A model generated the notes under the pieces. It worked only from the letters and a program-made list of their open reading frames with translations, had not been told where the DNA came from and did not search any database. From positions 31,532,998-31,596,997 of the forward strand of contig NC_088791.1 of assembly GCF_011386835.1 (NCBI RefSeq): a stretch of 64,000 bases of DNA, read 5' to 3'. Positions within the stretch are counted from its first letter, which is position 1, and every line of letters starts with the position of its first letter. Positions 1-11,400 of this stretch are shown piece after piece. This DNA is from Chrysemys picta bellii (taxonomy: Eukaryota; Chordata; Testudines; Emydidae). The position numbers and the translations under genes are program-made.

Positions 1-385
1 ACCAAAGTTGATGTTTTTCCCATGGAAGTTTTCAATTTCAGTGAAACCCTGACCACTTCTGTCCCATAACTCATCATAGTCACAGTTTTAAATGTTTTAG
101 GTTTTTGTTATTTCAGTTGTACCATTCCTATGTAAATACATCATAACAGCCTTCAACTAAACTAACTAACTTTTTTGGCCTTTTCTTTCTTTTCTAAGAA
201 AAAAAAAAAGTGGGGGAGAGGACAGTATATTTTAGGAACTTCACAGGGTCTCCAGCTCCCCATGCTTCTTCCTACATTGTGGAGCGTAGCAGTTCCCTAT
301 GTCCCTGGCTCCTCCTAGCTCACACTACTCTGCTGAGCTTATCACCTCTATAAGAAAACTGGCAAAGATCATGCACACTTTATCC
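1..385. other. No gene seen; AT-rich flank
   Basis: I see no coding region or known repeat here. There is a short A-rich run near 200-211. A foldback MITE begins at 386. Confidence 0.5.
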
Positions 386-827
386 CAGGGAACAGCAACC
401 TTTGGCACACGGCTCGCCACGGTAAGCACCCTGGGGGCCGGGCCAGTTTGTTTACCTGCTGCAACCACAGGTTCAGCTGATGTCCTGATTTTATAGGGAC
501 AGTCCCGATATTTGGGGATTTTTTTTATATGGGCTCCAATTACCCCCACTCCCATCCCTATTTTTCACACTTGCTATCTGGTCATCCTATCATGGTTCCA
601 CTGGCTGCGGTTCACCGCTCCAGGCCAATAGGGGCTGCGGGAAGTGGTGCAGAGCGAGGGATGTGCTGCCCGCCGCTTCCCACTGCCCCCATTGTCCTGG
701 AGCAGCAAACCGCAGCCAGTGGGAGCTGCAATCGGCCGAACCTGCGGACGCGGCAGGTAAACAAACCGGCCCAGCACGCCAAGGTGCTTACCCTAGTGGG
801 CCGCGTGCCAAAGGTTGCCGATCCCTG
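386..827. mobile_element. Foldback MITE, hAT-like
   Basis: The termini are inverted: the left end reads CAGGGAACAGCAACCTTTGG and the right end is its near reverse complement, closing in GATCCCTG. The similarity continues inwards through the GTTTGTTTACCTGC segments on both sides, so most of the element can fold on itself. The CAGGG terminus is typical of hAT elements. The flanking 10-mers (cactttatcc and cagtctatcc) match at 8 of 10 positions, so a target-site duplication is plausible but imperfect. The element has no protein-coding capacity. A second small element sits inside the left half and separates the two arms. Confidence 0.75.
480..589 (-). mobile_element. Nested small MITE
   Basis: About 110 bp interrupt the left arm of the surrounding foldback element. 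The right end reads CTGGTCATCCTA, close to the TAGGGTGACCAG terminus of a MITE I recognise from sauropsid genomes. The interior holds the characteristic GGGACAGTCCCGATATTTGG. The left terminus is degraded. Outside it, the host arm resumes with sequence complementary to the right arm, which supports a nested insertion. Confidence 0.6.
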
Positions 828-1134
828 CAGTCTATCCCGTAGTTTATGTCCTTTGGGATCCTCTGGGCTGAAAGTTGCTACCTAAATTTTGTCCGGATTT
901 TTCAAAGTTGGGTGACTAAAATCAGGCACCCTAAATCCATGTGTGGGAACTGGAATGAAGCCACATGATTCTCAAAAGTGTTAGGCATTCACAGCTGCTG
1001 TTGCCTTTATTATTATTATAGAATGGCTACAGACAGATATAGAGGACTGCATACGTCATTGACAACCAGCAGTGCTAAAAACAAAAACATTTGTTTCCGA
1101 AACAATTGTGAAATACAACTATTATTGAGGGGAA
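828..1134. other. No feature recognised
   Basis: This is AT-rich sequence with no recognisable gene or repeat. Confidence 0.4.
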
Positions 1135-1262
1135 AATCCTTGAGGGGGCCACTTAGGGATCTGGGGCAAAAATCAGTACTTGGTCCTGCTAGTGAAGGCA
1201 GGGGGCTGGACTCGATGACTTTTCAAGGTCCCTTCCAGTTCTAGGAAATAGGATATCTCCAT
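1135..1262 (+). repeat. tRNA-derived SINE, 5' truncated
   Basis: This has the body and tail of the SINE found full-length on the other strand at 22137-22330. Shared blocks include GATCTGGGGCAAAA, CTTGGTCCTGCTAGTGAAGG and AAGGTCCCTTCCAGTTCTAG. The last block resembles the 3' end of CR1 LINEs, which fits mobilisation of the SINE by CR1 machinery. The tRNA-like head with its A and B boxes is absent. Confidence 0.8.
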
Positions 1263-2544
1263 TAATTTAAATGTACACATTCTCTGTGTAAATATGCGAG
1301 AACGATTGCTGGACATGTTGCTACTTTTCACCTGGAGGATTATTAGAGCAGAGCATCAGCACCGATTTTAGCTAGAGGGAAGATGAAAGACATCTAGAAT
1401 AATGTAATCATGTTTTCTAACAATGGACTTGAGAGTGCTTATGGTCGAGATGTTCTTGATACACAGGCTCCTGACACGAGAAGCCTAGAACATTTTTAGA
1501 TTCTAATAACTTTTTTTGGTGCTGAGCTAGGAAATGGGGGGGGGGGGGGGCGGGAGTCAGAGCAATGAGGGAGGATGTGGCAGGTTTCAGATCAGTGCTG
1601 GAGATGGGTGGGTTGCGAGAATGCAGGGAGGGGAGGAGCAGTGGGGGGGGGATGTTTAGATGCTGCATGCGATTATTAGAACTGGGAACACTGGCTGTTG
1701 GGAGTCTGAAAGGACAGGAAACCAGGAAGGAGCGGGGAGGAGTTGAGGAGGTTGGGAGAGTTACAGAGTGTGCAGCTACAGCTTGGAAAAGAAACTTCCA
1801 CTGTAAATAAAGTTCTGTTGAAGTTGTTAATACTTTGCTTGGTGGATACAACAGGGGGATAGGAGGAGAGGGGTTTGGGGCTGCAATAAGGGGAGGGGGC
1901 ATTATGGGGAGGGAGATAAATGGGAATGCACTGTAAGGGAGGGGAGACAGGAGGGTGGGTGCCAGAGGCAGAGTGTTGGATTAGCGGTGGATGGCACTAG
2001 TCAGCCCTACATTCTTTCCTCCCTTGTATGTGTTGCAAGCTGCATTCATCTCTGTCTCATTCAGCCATCTCATTGAGATGAATGGGCCACTTCACACCTC
2101 TCCCAGCCTTCTGTCCTGCAGATGAATGTGTAGAACCCCTTCCCCATATACTAGGCCCAGATCTGGGGAAGGGATTTTGCATCTCTCTCAGGCCCCTTTC
2201 TGTCTCCAGCAGACACAGATACCTCACAGCCTCTTCATGACCCCTTGAAGCTTACCAGGAATGTGGAGTGGCAAAGAGGCACTGGAGCTGGTATGTGTCA
2301 GGGGAAGGGACTGGCCGTGGGAGGATGTGTGAGGTGTTCAGAGCAATGGCATGATGGAAGGAATGTTGGAGGAGTGGTAGGAAAGTCTGAGCAGTTGGGG
2401 AGGGGAATATGGTGGCTGTCAGAGTGAGGGGAATATTGAATCAGAAGAGAGGACAGAACAGAGCGTCACAGCTGTTTAGGGTTCCCATGCATCTGGGTAT
2501 TACCCGAACAGTCTGGTATTTGGTTTCTGTGTCTGGCTGCTATT
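1263..2544. other. G-rich, purine-biased stretch; no gene
   Basis: The + strand carries many G runs, including an uninterrupted G tract near 1536-1550 and others near 1645-1652. Reading frames on either strand are low complexity (Pro/Ser or Gly/Glu/Arg rich) and look like composition artefacts. G-quadruplex formation is possible. I recognise no gene. Confidence 0.45.
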
Positions 2545-2890
2545 TAGGGTTGCCAGGTGCCACGTCAGAAAAGGGACCTGGCAGTGTCCGGTCAGATGTA
2601 CAGAATGGACACCAAAAGTCTGGTTACCACAGGGTGGGGAAAGGTGCAGAGTCATTAACGTGTGCCAGTCCCTACTCAGCCAGGGCCACCTCCTACCTGC
2701 AGGCGGGCTCCTTGTCAGGCTGTAGCAGCTCCTATTCCAGCCCTGGAGAAGAGGGAGCCCAGCTGGGGGGGGGGGGGGAGGGAGTTAGAGGCATTCCAGC
2801 GAGCGATGGGGGCAGGGCCTGGGGGAAGAGGTGGGGTGGGGGTGGGGCCTCGGGATCTAGTGATCAGCAATTAGAAAGGGGGCAACCCTA
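2545..2890. mobile_element. MITE with TAGGGTTGCC ends
   Basis: The termini are perfect 10-bp inverted repeats: TAGGGTTGCC at 2545-2554 and GGCAACCCTA at 2881-2890. The interior is GC-rich with a long G run near 2765-2777 and no coding content. The superfamily is uncertain because I cannot define a target-site duplication. Confidence 0.65.
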
Positions 2891-3004
2891 TGTGCAATGG
2901 GGGATGTTGGAGCGGCTTCAGCTCTATCCCCCCCCAAGCCACACTCCTCACATCCATCTATCAACTATATGTACTTTAATGGCCCCATCACTCTAGTATC
3001 TGAA

Positions 3005-3475
3005 CACCTCAGTCTAATGTATTTATCCTCACAACACCCGTTAGACAGGGAAGTAATATCCCCCTTTCACAGATGGGGAATGGACACAGAGGGACTAAGG
3101 ACTGGTCTACACTTAAGACGCTACATCTGTGCTGCCATAGTGCTTTAGCATAGACACTACTTTTGCCAATGGAAGGGGTTCTCCAATCACCATAGGTAAT
3201 CCACTTCCCCGAGAGGTGGTAGCTAAATCAGTGGAAGAATTCTTCTGTCAACCTAGCACTGTCTACGCAGGGATTTAGGTCAGTTTAACGCTGCTGCTTA
3301 GGGTGGGGATTTTTCACACCTCTGAGTGACAAAGTTCTGCTGACCTAACTGTCTAGTGTAAACCAGGCTTAAGTGAATTGCCCAAGCTCTTGTAGGAAAT
3401 CTGTCACAGAGCAGGGATTTTAACCCAGTGCTCCCCAAACCCAGGTTCTAACTACTAGACCATCCTTTCTCCAGT
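3005..3475 (-). repeat. MIR SINE, split by a MITE
   Basis: Two halves of an antisense MIR lie at 3005-3098 and 3370-3475. The first has the reverse complement of the MIR 3' region (CTCACAACACCCGTTAGAC, then CCCCCTTTCACAGATGGGGA). The second continues with TGAATTGCCCAAGCTCTTG and CAGCAGGGATTTTAACCCAG-like sequence. Removing the 271-bp MITE plus one TAA rejoins the MIR without loss. MIRs are ancient, so this sets a lower age for the host sequence. Confidence 0.8.
3099..3369. mobile_element. PIF/Harbinger-type MITE
   Basis: The termini are GGACTGGTCTACACT and the reverse complement of AGCCTGGTTTACACT. TAA occurs at 3096-3098 and again at 3370-3372, matching the 3-bp TWA duplication of PIF/Harbinger transposition. 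The element lies inside a MIR. There is no coding capacity. Similar termini recur at 23439, 29100, 32608 and 62799. Confidence 0.8.
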
Positions 3476-3629
3476 CCCCCTATCATAGGCTGTGCTACCA
3501 GGATACAGCTAGCAGAGTAAGTGCAGCCTAGGACTGTCAGTCTAGGTGTCCTGTGTGTGACTGCCATACATTTGCAAATGGGCAGAAGGGAGTCCTGGCC
3601 TGCAGTACCCATGTCTCTGAATCTGGCTT

Positions 3630-3950
3630 ATGGTTATAAATCATGTGCGAGTTACCTCTGTACCTAACAGCTCTTGATTGATTAGTTTACCTAACAGCTC
3701 AGGCTCTATGCTGTTTGGTTACTTTGGTTACCTAACAATTCATGTGGATCTGTATTGATTGGTCAATTGCTAATATATAGGCGCACACACATACTGTATG
3801 TTACCACCAGTTCTTTGGCGCTATCTGCTGGTCAGGTTGCCCCATTGTGACTCTGCTTGAAGCAGAGATCCAGTGCCTGTAGCGTCACATCTTTAATAAA
3901 GAATTGGTTTATATTTACCTGAGTTCCAAGTAGTCAGTACATGGGTGGAT
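3630..3950 (+). repeat. Possible solo-LTR-like segment
   Basis: This contains an imperfect tandem motif (TTACCTAACAGCTC appears twice with variants), a TATA-like CTAATATATAGG near 3770 and an AATAAA signal near 3893-3898. That order is what an LTR U3-R-U5 would show. No terminal TG...CA pair or target-site duplication is clear, so the call is tentative. Confidence 0.35.
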
Positions 3951-4264
3951 CAGGAGGGTAGCAAGTGGAACCCAAGGGAGACATTGCAGAGGCAGTGATG
4001 GGACTAACATGAAGCCAGTGTGTTTTGTGGGTAGGGTAATCATTGCCAAGGAGGGGGAGGGGTGGGCTGTGATACATAGGGGTGCTTAGAATTTTCCCCC
4101 CAAAAAGAGAAGGGTCAGAGTTCCCAGCATACAGTTGGACCTACATAACCAAGAAAACGTGTAATCCTCTAGTAAGCTGCAGCCTGTGAGTGTATACACA
4201 GTCCCAGATGGGGCCAGACATCAAGGTGCAACTTCTTACATGCTAATGGCTTCTAAAGTGCTAA

Positions 4265-6420
4265 TGTGATGGGACGGGGAGGGTTAGCTGGAAATGTTGG
4301 CAGGGGAGTCAGATGTTGTAGGGGAAGCTGGGGCAGGTGAGTGGAGAAGGAGTGAGATACACCAGTGTTCTCTTACATGCTCCTGTAATCAAGATTTAAA
4401 AAACTGTCAAGATTTTTTGGGACATAGACCGTGTCTGATTTCTCTTCCCGCCCTGTCAGCGACTCCACCCTCCACAGATTTCAAAGAATGACCATTATCA
4501 CGATTCATCTGTAACAAAGTGTACGGAAGTGGGAAGGACCACTTAGGAATCACATAGCCTTCACCTTTAGCTAGCCCGTAGCAGTGCCTCAGCTGCAAAT
4601 CTATAACTACAACTGCCTAAGAACACTAACTCCTATACAAACATTCTGTTTACACAAAACAACAAATCCCACACGCACACAACCAAAAAACTAAACCAAA
4701 ACAAAAGACAACTTGTTAACACAGAGTTCGTGTTTCCTGGAGACATCTCATTCCTTTCAAGGATGTCATGCTCAGCAAAACTCAAACCTCTGAAAAATCA
4801 GGAACACAAACCTTAACTCTGCCCTCTTTGACTGATTATCAAATACATCCATAGCACACACACACTCTGCCTTTCCAAATCACACATATCACTCAGGGAA
4901 CAGGGTACAGAGTCAAATGCCTTCTCTCCGCTAAGGCAAAATTTGTTGTTTGGTAAACTCTACTGAACAGGAGTTACCACCGGGCAGTCTTTCACTGACA
5001 AAAAACTTTGCAGAGATATCTATAGTTCGGGGTGAGTTCAATTTTGCACCTGAAATAGGGTTTCAACAACTTTGCTGCGTATAAAGAATACAGTATAGTC
5101 TCCCCAAAATTACCACACTTATTCTTCCAGTTAAGGGTGTGTGAGTGCCCTAAAGAACTGTGCATTTTCATCCATACTTAACATGTTTTAAATGTAATCC
5201 TCACTCTCAGTTTCCTGGGTTTATAACACTTGGTTTGGGGACAATTGCAACATCTTTGTAATGTATTTTTCTCTAAATTACTGATATGTAGTCTCAACCT
5301 TAACTCCACTGTAATGTTTTTGTCTAGGAATATTAAAAGGGGATATAGCCATATTAAATTCTTTCCTGGAAACACACTGTATCTGTGCCTTAGTGGGTCA
5401 CAACTGAGAATGCCAAAATTTAGAACAAACTGCTGACAAACAGGGCAAACAACCCGAAACTGGTGGTTACTCTTCCATAAGTGATACCAAACCAGCAACA
5501 AAAGTAAACTTCTATTTCACCACACTGGTTAACAAGAAGTCAGAAAAGCAGTTTCTTTGGCATTCCAGTTCTTATATCACCACCAAAAACACTTTCCCCC
5601 CCCCAAAAAAAATCACAGTGATACCAATCCTTTAGTATCTAAAAATCTAAAGGTTTATTTAAAGAAAGAAAGAAAGAAAGAAAGAAAGGTGAGAGTTAAA
5701 ATTGGCTAAAGGAATCAAATATATACAGTAATTGCAAAGTTCAGGCTTATAGCAGTGATGGAATAAACTGCTGGTTTGATAAGTCTCTGGTTGCTTCCAA
5801 ATCATTGGAAGGTCCTCAATTCCTTGGTTAGAATGCTTCCATTAATATAAGTTCATAGTCCAGAGGCTTGAGCAGAAAAGCGGCAAAATGGAGGGGTTTC
5901 CAGGATCTTTTATATCTTCTGCCCTGTGGAGGGAATCCCATTGTTCTTACATGGAAAATTTACAGGTAAAAGATGGGGTTTGAAATCACATGGGCAAGTC
6001 ACATGTCCATGCACAATTTCTCTCAGCCATTGCAGGAAGCCATTACCTATACTTTAGATGGAACGTTCACAGAAAAGTCCATTCAGTATATATGGGCATC
6101 TCCCACGATCCATTGTGAGATAAGTGTCCTTTTGATGGGCCACTCAATTTGAATAGTCCCTTCAAGATGTGCTGGCTAACTACCTTGTGGGCATTACCCC
6201 AGGAGCAAACATTTGAAATTCAGGTATAGAGCCAATATTTATAAAACTTGAAATACAAAAATGATACATGAATACAGATAGCATAATCATAACCATCAAA
6301 TCATAACCTTTTCATAGACATCTTACATGCCACATTTTGTACAAGATTTGTTGCAAATATATAACCGTGGTTGCCACAATGATCTATATGGTCATATTTT
6401 AATCAGATAACGTCACACAC
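4265..6420. repeat. Unclassified long repeat-like region
   Basis: The segment starts near TGTGATGGGACG and ends in AACGTCACACA, which are weakly inverted termini of TG...CA form. The last 800 bases have the texture of an interspersed repeat I have seen in turtle sequence but cannot classify. No retroviral or transposase frame is visible. It may be an LTR-derived remnant or more than one element. Confidence 0.3.
5661..5688 (+). repeat. (AAAG)n microsatellite
   Basis: About seven perfect AAAG units follow an A/T-rich stretch. Confidence 0.95.
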
Positions 6421-8218
6421 TAAGAAAAAATATGGCCAGTTAAGAGGTGAACATACCCAGTTTGCAATTGGTTGATTCATTATATTAGACTGACAACCAT
6501 TGCCTGTAGTAAAACAATGTACTTAATTTCACAAGCAGCAGCTTTTCCAGAAATGGTTTTAGATCAATGCTCTTTACTTGCATTGTAACAAATTTGTATG
6601 TTCTTTATTTGCATCAGGACTGGCCTTACCATGAGGCGAATGGAGGCGGCCGCCTTAGGTGCCAGACTCTGGAGGGGGGCAGGGGGACGCCACTAGGACC
6701 CAGAGTGTAGAAAATTGTGTCTGCTTCTGGTGCATATGTATTCTCTCTGCTCTAGATGCACAGAGATGGTGGAGTGATGTGCTGGAGGAAGGAGGGCACA
6801 AGAGACGTAACAGTCAGGCAGGAGAAAAGGTGAGAGGGAATAACAGAAAGCAGCAGGAGCTGCACGGAGAGAGAGGAGGAGGAGCCTCTTATGTACCTCT
6901 CTAGCACCCCCAGGAGCCTGGACTGATTAACATCAGCTTCTCAGGGAGCTTCCTGTTTCCTGCTGCTTCCCTGTCCCCTTCAACTGAGTGTTGAGAGCCA
7001 CTATAGCTGGCACGAACAGCAGTCATGACTGAAAGAAGAAAACGCCCCTCTGGGGCAGCATTCAGAAAAAGAAAGCAAGCAAAGGAAGCTTTTCTATCTA
7101 AGCAAGAAGGAGCTCTCCTGAGATACATTGACACAAATGTTCACGGTGAGCCTTCCAGCCCCAGTGAGGATGTGAGTGGTGAGGAGATGCCTGATCTTCC
7201 AGTTAGTCAGAGTGCAGGTGACCCGGCAGCTACTGCAGCATCCATATCTCCATTTCAAATGGATATAACCATGCACATTCCTGTAGAAAAGTGTAGATCA
7301 GACAAGAGTGTGGTGGAGGCGCAAGAAACAGCTGCTGCTGAGTTTACTTCCTTAAGTCTAGATGATCCAGGACTGTGGACCCACTTGAGCAGTAGCCTGA
7401 GGGACTTCCTTATATTGCATGGACCAAAGCAAGTGAAAAACTTCATGCTCCCCCAGAGACCATGAAAATAGAAGTTTCCATCCAACACATTACTGACGTA
7501 AAATCCCCAATGGTGACAAAGTGGGGACGCCATGACTTATGTACTCAAAAACCCAGAATGCTGCATACTGTTTCTGTTGCAAATTCTTCCAGTCACATTG
7601 CATTCTACAGGAACAATGACTGGAAAAATGTGGCTAGAAATCTGGCATGCCATGAGAAGGCAGCAAATCACCAGAGAGCATTCCATAGGTGGAAAGAGCT
7701 TGAGATGAGACTAAGGTTAAAGGCCACCACCGATGATCAGCATCAAGAGAAGATTGCATCAGAGTCTCTTTACTGGCAAAATGTTCTGAAAAGGCTCATT
7801 GCCATTGTGAGAATGCTTGCTACCCAAAACCTAGCACTGCGTGGCACTTCAGATCAGCTGTATGTGCCAAACAATGGAAACTTCCTTAAAATTGTGGAGC
7901 TGATGGCTGAGTTTGATGCTATACTCCAGGAGCAACTAAGAAGAGTCACCACCTAAGAAATGTACACACACCACTACCTTGGAAAAACAATTCAAAATGA
8001 GATCATACAGTTACTGGCAACAAAAGTCAAACAGAAGATTGTGGCAGATCTGAAGTCAGCAAGATATTACTTTGTTATTCTGGACTGCACACCTGACATC
8101 AGCCATACGGAACAAATGACTTTAATGGTGCGTTTTGTAACAATAACAGAACCTAGTGAAAACGTCCCTGCACTGGTGACTGTCAGAGAGCATTTCCTAG
8201 AATTGATTGACATTGATG

Positions 8219-8882
8219 CAGGGCCGGTGCAAGGAAGTTTCGCACCCTAGGTGAAACTTCCACATGGCGCTCCACCCCCCCCAGCCCTGCGGCAGCTCCC
8301 CCCCCTCCGCCCTGAGGCGACCCCCCCCCCCCCCCGCAGCAGCTCCCCACCCCAGCTCACCTCTGCTCTGCCTCCTCCCTGAGCACGCCGCCCCCATTCT
8401 ATTTCTCCTCCCCTACCAGGCTTGCGGCGCCAAACAGCCGATTGGTGCCGCAAGCTTGGGAGGCAGGAGAAGTGGAGCAGTGATTGTGTGCTCGGGGAGG
8501 AGGCGTAGCGGAGGTGAGCTGGGGTTGGGAGCCCTGCAGCAGCTCCCCACCCCCCCGCCATGAGGCACCCCCACGGCAGCTCCCCACCCCCACGGCCCAG
8601 GGAGCCATGCGGCAGCTCCCCACCCCAGCTCATCTCTGCTCCGCCTCCTCTCCAAGCATGCCGCCCCCGCTCTATTTCTCCTTCCCTCCCAGGCTTGTGG
8701 CGCCAAACAGCTGATTGGCACTGCAAGCCTGGGAGGCGGGAGAAGTGGAGTGGTCGCCGCATGCTCGGGGAGGGGGCATAGGAACGCTGTAAAAAAAAAT
8801 TGGGGGCACTGCTTTTTGGCACCCCCAAATCTTGACGCCCTAGGCAACCGCCTAGTTTGCCTAAATGGTAGCACCGGCCCTG
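8219..8882. mobile_element. Nested non-autonomous hAT
   Basis: The left terminus is CAGGGCCGGTGCAAGG and the right terminus is GCACCGGCCCTG. A perfect octamer CATTGATG lies at 8211-8218 and 8883-8890. It split the older transposase gene between the IDID and DTTGAG codons. The interior is very GC-rich and non-coding and contains two palindromic units. The same terminus occurs on the element at 25792-26983, so they belong to one terminal family. Confidence 0.95.
8351..8778. repeat. Two tandem palindromic units in the nested hAT
   Basis: Unit 1 (8351-8523) starts CCCAGCTCACCTCTGCT and ends AGCGGAGGTGAGCTGGG, so its arms pair along most of their length around a centre at GGCGCCAAACAGCCG. Unit 2 (about 8624-8778) repeats the same sequence with a shorter right arm. 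The two are direct duplicates separated by about 100 bp of GC-rich sequence. Either unit could extrude as a cruciform or fold as RNA. Confidence 0.8.
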
Positions 8883-10689
8883 CATTGATGATACTACAGG
8901 AGCTGGTATGACAAAAGTGCTTCTTAAAAAGCTCGAAGATACAGGAATTGCAATAGCTGACATGAGAGGTCAGGTCTACGATAATGGTGCCAACATGAGA
9001 GGAAAGAACAGAGGAGTGCAGACATGGATCCAAGAGTTAAACTCTTGAGCTTTTTTCATCCCATGCAGTTCTCATTCATTGAGCTTGGTGGTTAGTGATG
9101 CAGCATCAGCTTCTAGTGAGGCTGCTGAATTTTTTAATGTAATTCAAAGCATCTATGTATTTTTCTCTGCATCAACTCATTGATGGCAAATTTTGAAGCA
9201 ACATCTGGGAACATCATCTCTGACACTGAAACCACTGAGTGCCACACGATGGGAAGGTCGAGTGGAGGCGATAAAGCCTACCAAACACCAAATTGAGAAG
9301 ATAGATGATACCATAGTTGCCATTATGGAGGATAATGCTATGACAGGAACTGTTCGTGGGAGAACAGTGGAAGAGGGAAATTGAATCACCAGAAACATAT
9401 ATAACTTCAAATTTCTGTGTGGCTTAGTGTTGTGGCATGACATACTGTTTGAAATAAATGTTGTAAGCAAGAGACTCCAAGGTGTCAACCTTGATATATC
9501 TGGAGCAATGGAACAACTGGAAAAAGCAAAGTCAGAACTACAGTCTTACTGGTCAGATGAGGGATTTCAAAATGTTCTCAAGAGTGCACAGAAGTTGGTA
9601 GAGGAACTTCACACTGAAGCTATTTTCCCACCCATTCAACACTACAAGAGTCACTGAAGACGATGACATTTTGATTACGAGGCATGGGATAATCCCATAA
9701 GAGACTCCAAACAACAATTCAAAGTTGAATTCTTTAACCAAGTGCTAGATTGTGCAATACAGTCAGTTGAAGAACGTTTCATGCGGCTCAAGGAACACAG
9801 CAGTATATTTGGGATGTTGTATGATATTCCAAAACTCTTCAGTATACCTGAAGACCTACACCAGCAATGCAGGGCACTAGAGACATTGTTGACACATGAT
9901 GACATGTGCGATATTGATGCGAGTGATTTAGGTGATGAACTGGAAGCTCTTTCAAGATACATTTCAGCAGGATCAACTCCAAAGGCTGTTCTGGAATATC
10001 TGTGCACAAATAAGATGACCACCCTCTTTCCAAAAGCTTTTGTTGCTCTGGGCATACTTCTAACACTTCCTGTAACAGTTGCCAGTGGAGAACGCAGCTT
10101 TATTAACAAGCTGAAGTTAATAAAAACACATCTACACTCCACAATGACACAGGAGAGGCTGGTCGGCCTTGTAACCATCCCAATAGAGCATGAGCTGGCC
10201 CAGACTGTGGACCTTCAGCAGGAAGCGGTTCAAATCTTTGCTACCAAGAAGGCATGGATAGCACCACTTTGATTATTCAAACAGATAAAAATGCCAGTGT
10301 TTACTATGCAGACAAGAAAAAGTTACATTTGCTGTTCCAGCATTTGAAAGTTAAGTGTTACTTAAAAGTTTTGAAAAAGGCATTTTAAGTTGTTAGTTCT
10401 CCTTTATTGGGGTAGGTAGCAGAGCAGTACCATGAGAGGAGAAGAACAGGAAGAAGGCAAAATTGAGGGCATGGGGGCATCATTTGAGCTCCCCACCTGA
10501 GGTGCTAAAATGTTGTGGGCCAGCCCTGATTTGCATTGTAATAAATAAACGAATTACATGAATTATTAACAAATATACTATACTAAACAATTCAAGTAAA
10601 GAACATAAGAACACTTTACTAGATGTCCAAAAAGCTGTAATCCCAATCAATGAAGGCCATACTGATCAAAAAACCTTTCATTCAAGAGT

Positions 10690-11060
10690 TTTCAAGACCT
10701 GTCTGAGGAGATCAGTGGACTTTTAAAATTAGTTTTCAATATGTCTTGGAGCACTGGGGAAGTTCCAGAAGTCAGGAAGACAGCTAATGTTGTGCTAATA
10801 TTTAAAGAGGGGAAACGGGATGACCTGGGTAACTATATGCCCAGTCTGACATCATTCCCAGGGAAGATAATGGACAGGTTGCCACAGGACTTGATTAACA
10901 AAGAATTAAAAGGAGAATATAAATAGTGCCAGTTAACATGGAAAATAGATCCTGTCAAACTAACTGGATATATTTAACAGATGCCAAGTTTGATTAATAA
11001 AAGGCATTAGTTGTTGATGTAACATACTTGGACTTATGTAAGGCATTTGACTTGGTACCT
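10690..11060 (+). pseudogene. CR1 LINE ORF2 fragment (reverse transcriptase)
   Basis: Translation gives WSTGEVPEVRKTANVVLIFK then GKRDDLGNY, matching the CR1 reverse-transcriptase segment of the form W-TGEVPEDWK-ANV-P-FKKG. Further on, YLDLCKAFDLVP-like codons (about 11031-11060) are motif A. Stops interrupt the frame and the LYRPVSLTS motif is degraded. Both ends of the LINE are missing; sequence after 11060 belongs to another element. Confidence 0.85.
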
Positions 11061-11062
11061 AA

Positions 11063-11337
11063 GTTTCCTCTCAGCTGCACGGCCACCCCCTCCCACACCC
11101 AAACTCCCTTCTAGAGCCCACACCCAAACTCGCACCCAAACTTCCTGCCCCAGCCTGGTAAAAGTGAGTGACGGTGGGAGAGAGAGTGAGCGATGGAGGG
11201 AGGGGGATGGCGCGAGTGGGGGCATGGCCTCGGGGAAGGGGGCAGGGCAAGCGCTGAGATCGGGCAGCCTTGGGGGTCCCTGAACAATTTTAAATCAAAA
11301 TGGGAGTCCTTGGGTTGCTAAAGTTTGAGAACCACTG
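11063..11337. mobile_element. 3' part of a hAT-like MITE
   Basis: The right end reads AAAGTTTGAGAACCACTG, the reverse complement of the CAGTGGTTCTCAAACTTT terminus also present on the element at 38507. The left end is not found, so the copy is truncated where it meets CR1. The interior is low-complexity GC-rich sequence. Confidence 0.55.
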
Positions 11338-11400
11338 CTCTAGTTCAAAAGGAATTATTTTAGGGAACTTCTATGGCCAGTAAAAAGAAGAACAGGAGGA

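Larger units (their letters stand above)
7025..10272 (+). pseudogene. hAT transposase (TTF-zinc-finger/ZMYM-like), broken
   Basis: This decayed transposase would cut and rejoin the element ends in the nucleus. The start MTERRKRPSGAAFRKRK matches the KRPSGA-type N-terminus of this family. A TTF-type zinc finger is visible at about 7555-7605 in a shifted frame, with the motif NAAYCFCCKFF. Next come DPGLW (7361 on), NLALRG and YEPNNGNF-like YVPNNGNF (about 7828-7890), and CTPDISHTEQM (about 8086). The frame is then split by the nested hAT and resumes at DTTGAG, with YDNGANMRGKNRGVQ about 8980. TRWEGRVEAIK follows near 9247. The C-terminal dimerisation domain ends with LLTLPVTVASGERSF (about 10056-10100). 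Several frameshifts and in-frame stops, for example near 9049 and 9384, make it a pseudogene. Confidence 0.93.
6615..10528 (+). mobile_element. hAT element, transposase-bearing
   Basis: The left end is CAGGACTGGCC and the right end is GGCCAGCCCTG. An exact 8-bp duplication ATTTGCAT flanks the element at 6607-6614 and 10529-10536, which is diagnostic of hAT transposition. It is 3914 bp long, of which 664 bp (8219-8882) plus one duplicated octamer are a later insertion. It encodes a transposase on the + strand, now broken. The perfect flanking octamer means the element's ends were not rearranged after insertion. Confidence 0.95.

Noticed and set aside
1417..1902. 161-codon minus-strand frame
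   Set aside because: It is Pro/Ser/Leu-rich and lies opposite a G-rich low-complexity stretch; it has no domain, and the composition alone explains the open frame.
8247..9033. Overlapping minus-strand frames of 206-238 codons
   Set aside because: They run antisense across the GC-rich nested hAT and into the hAT transposase; they are shadows of repeats with no recognisable domain.
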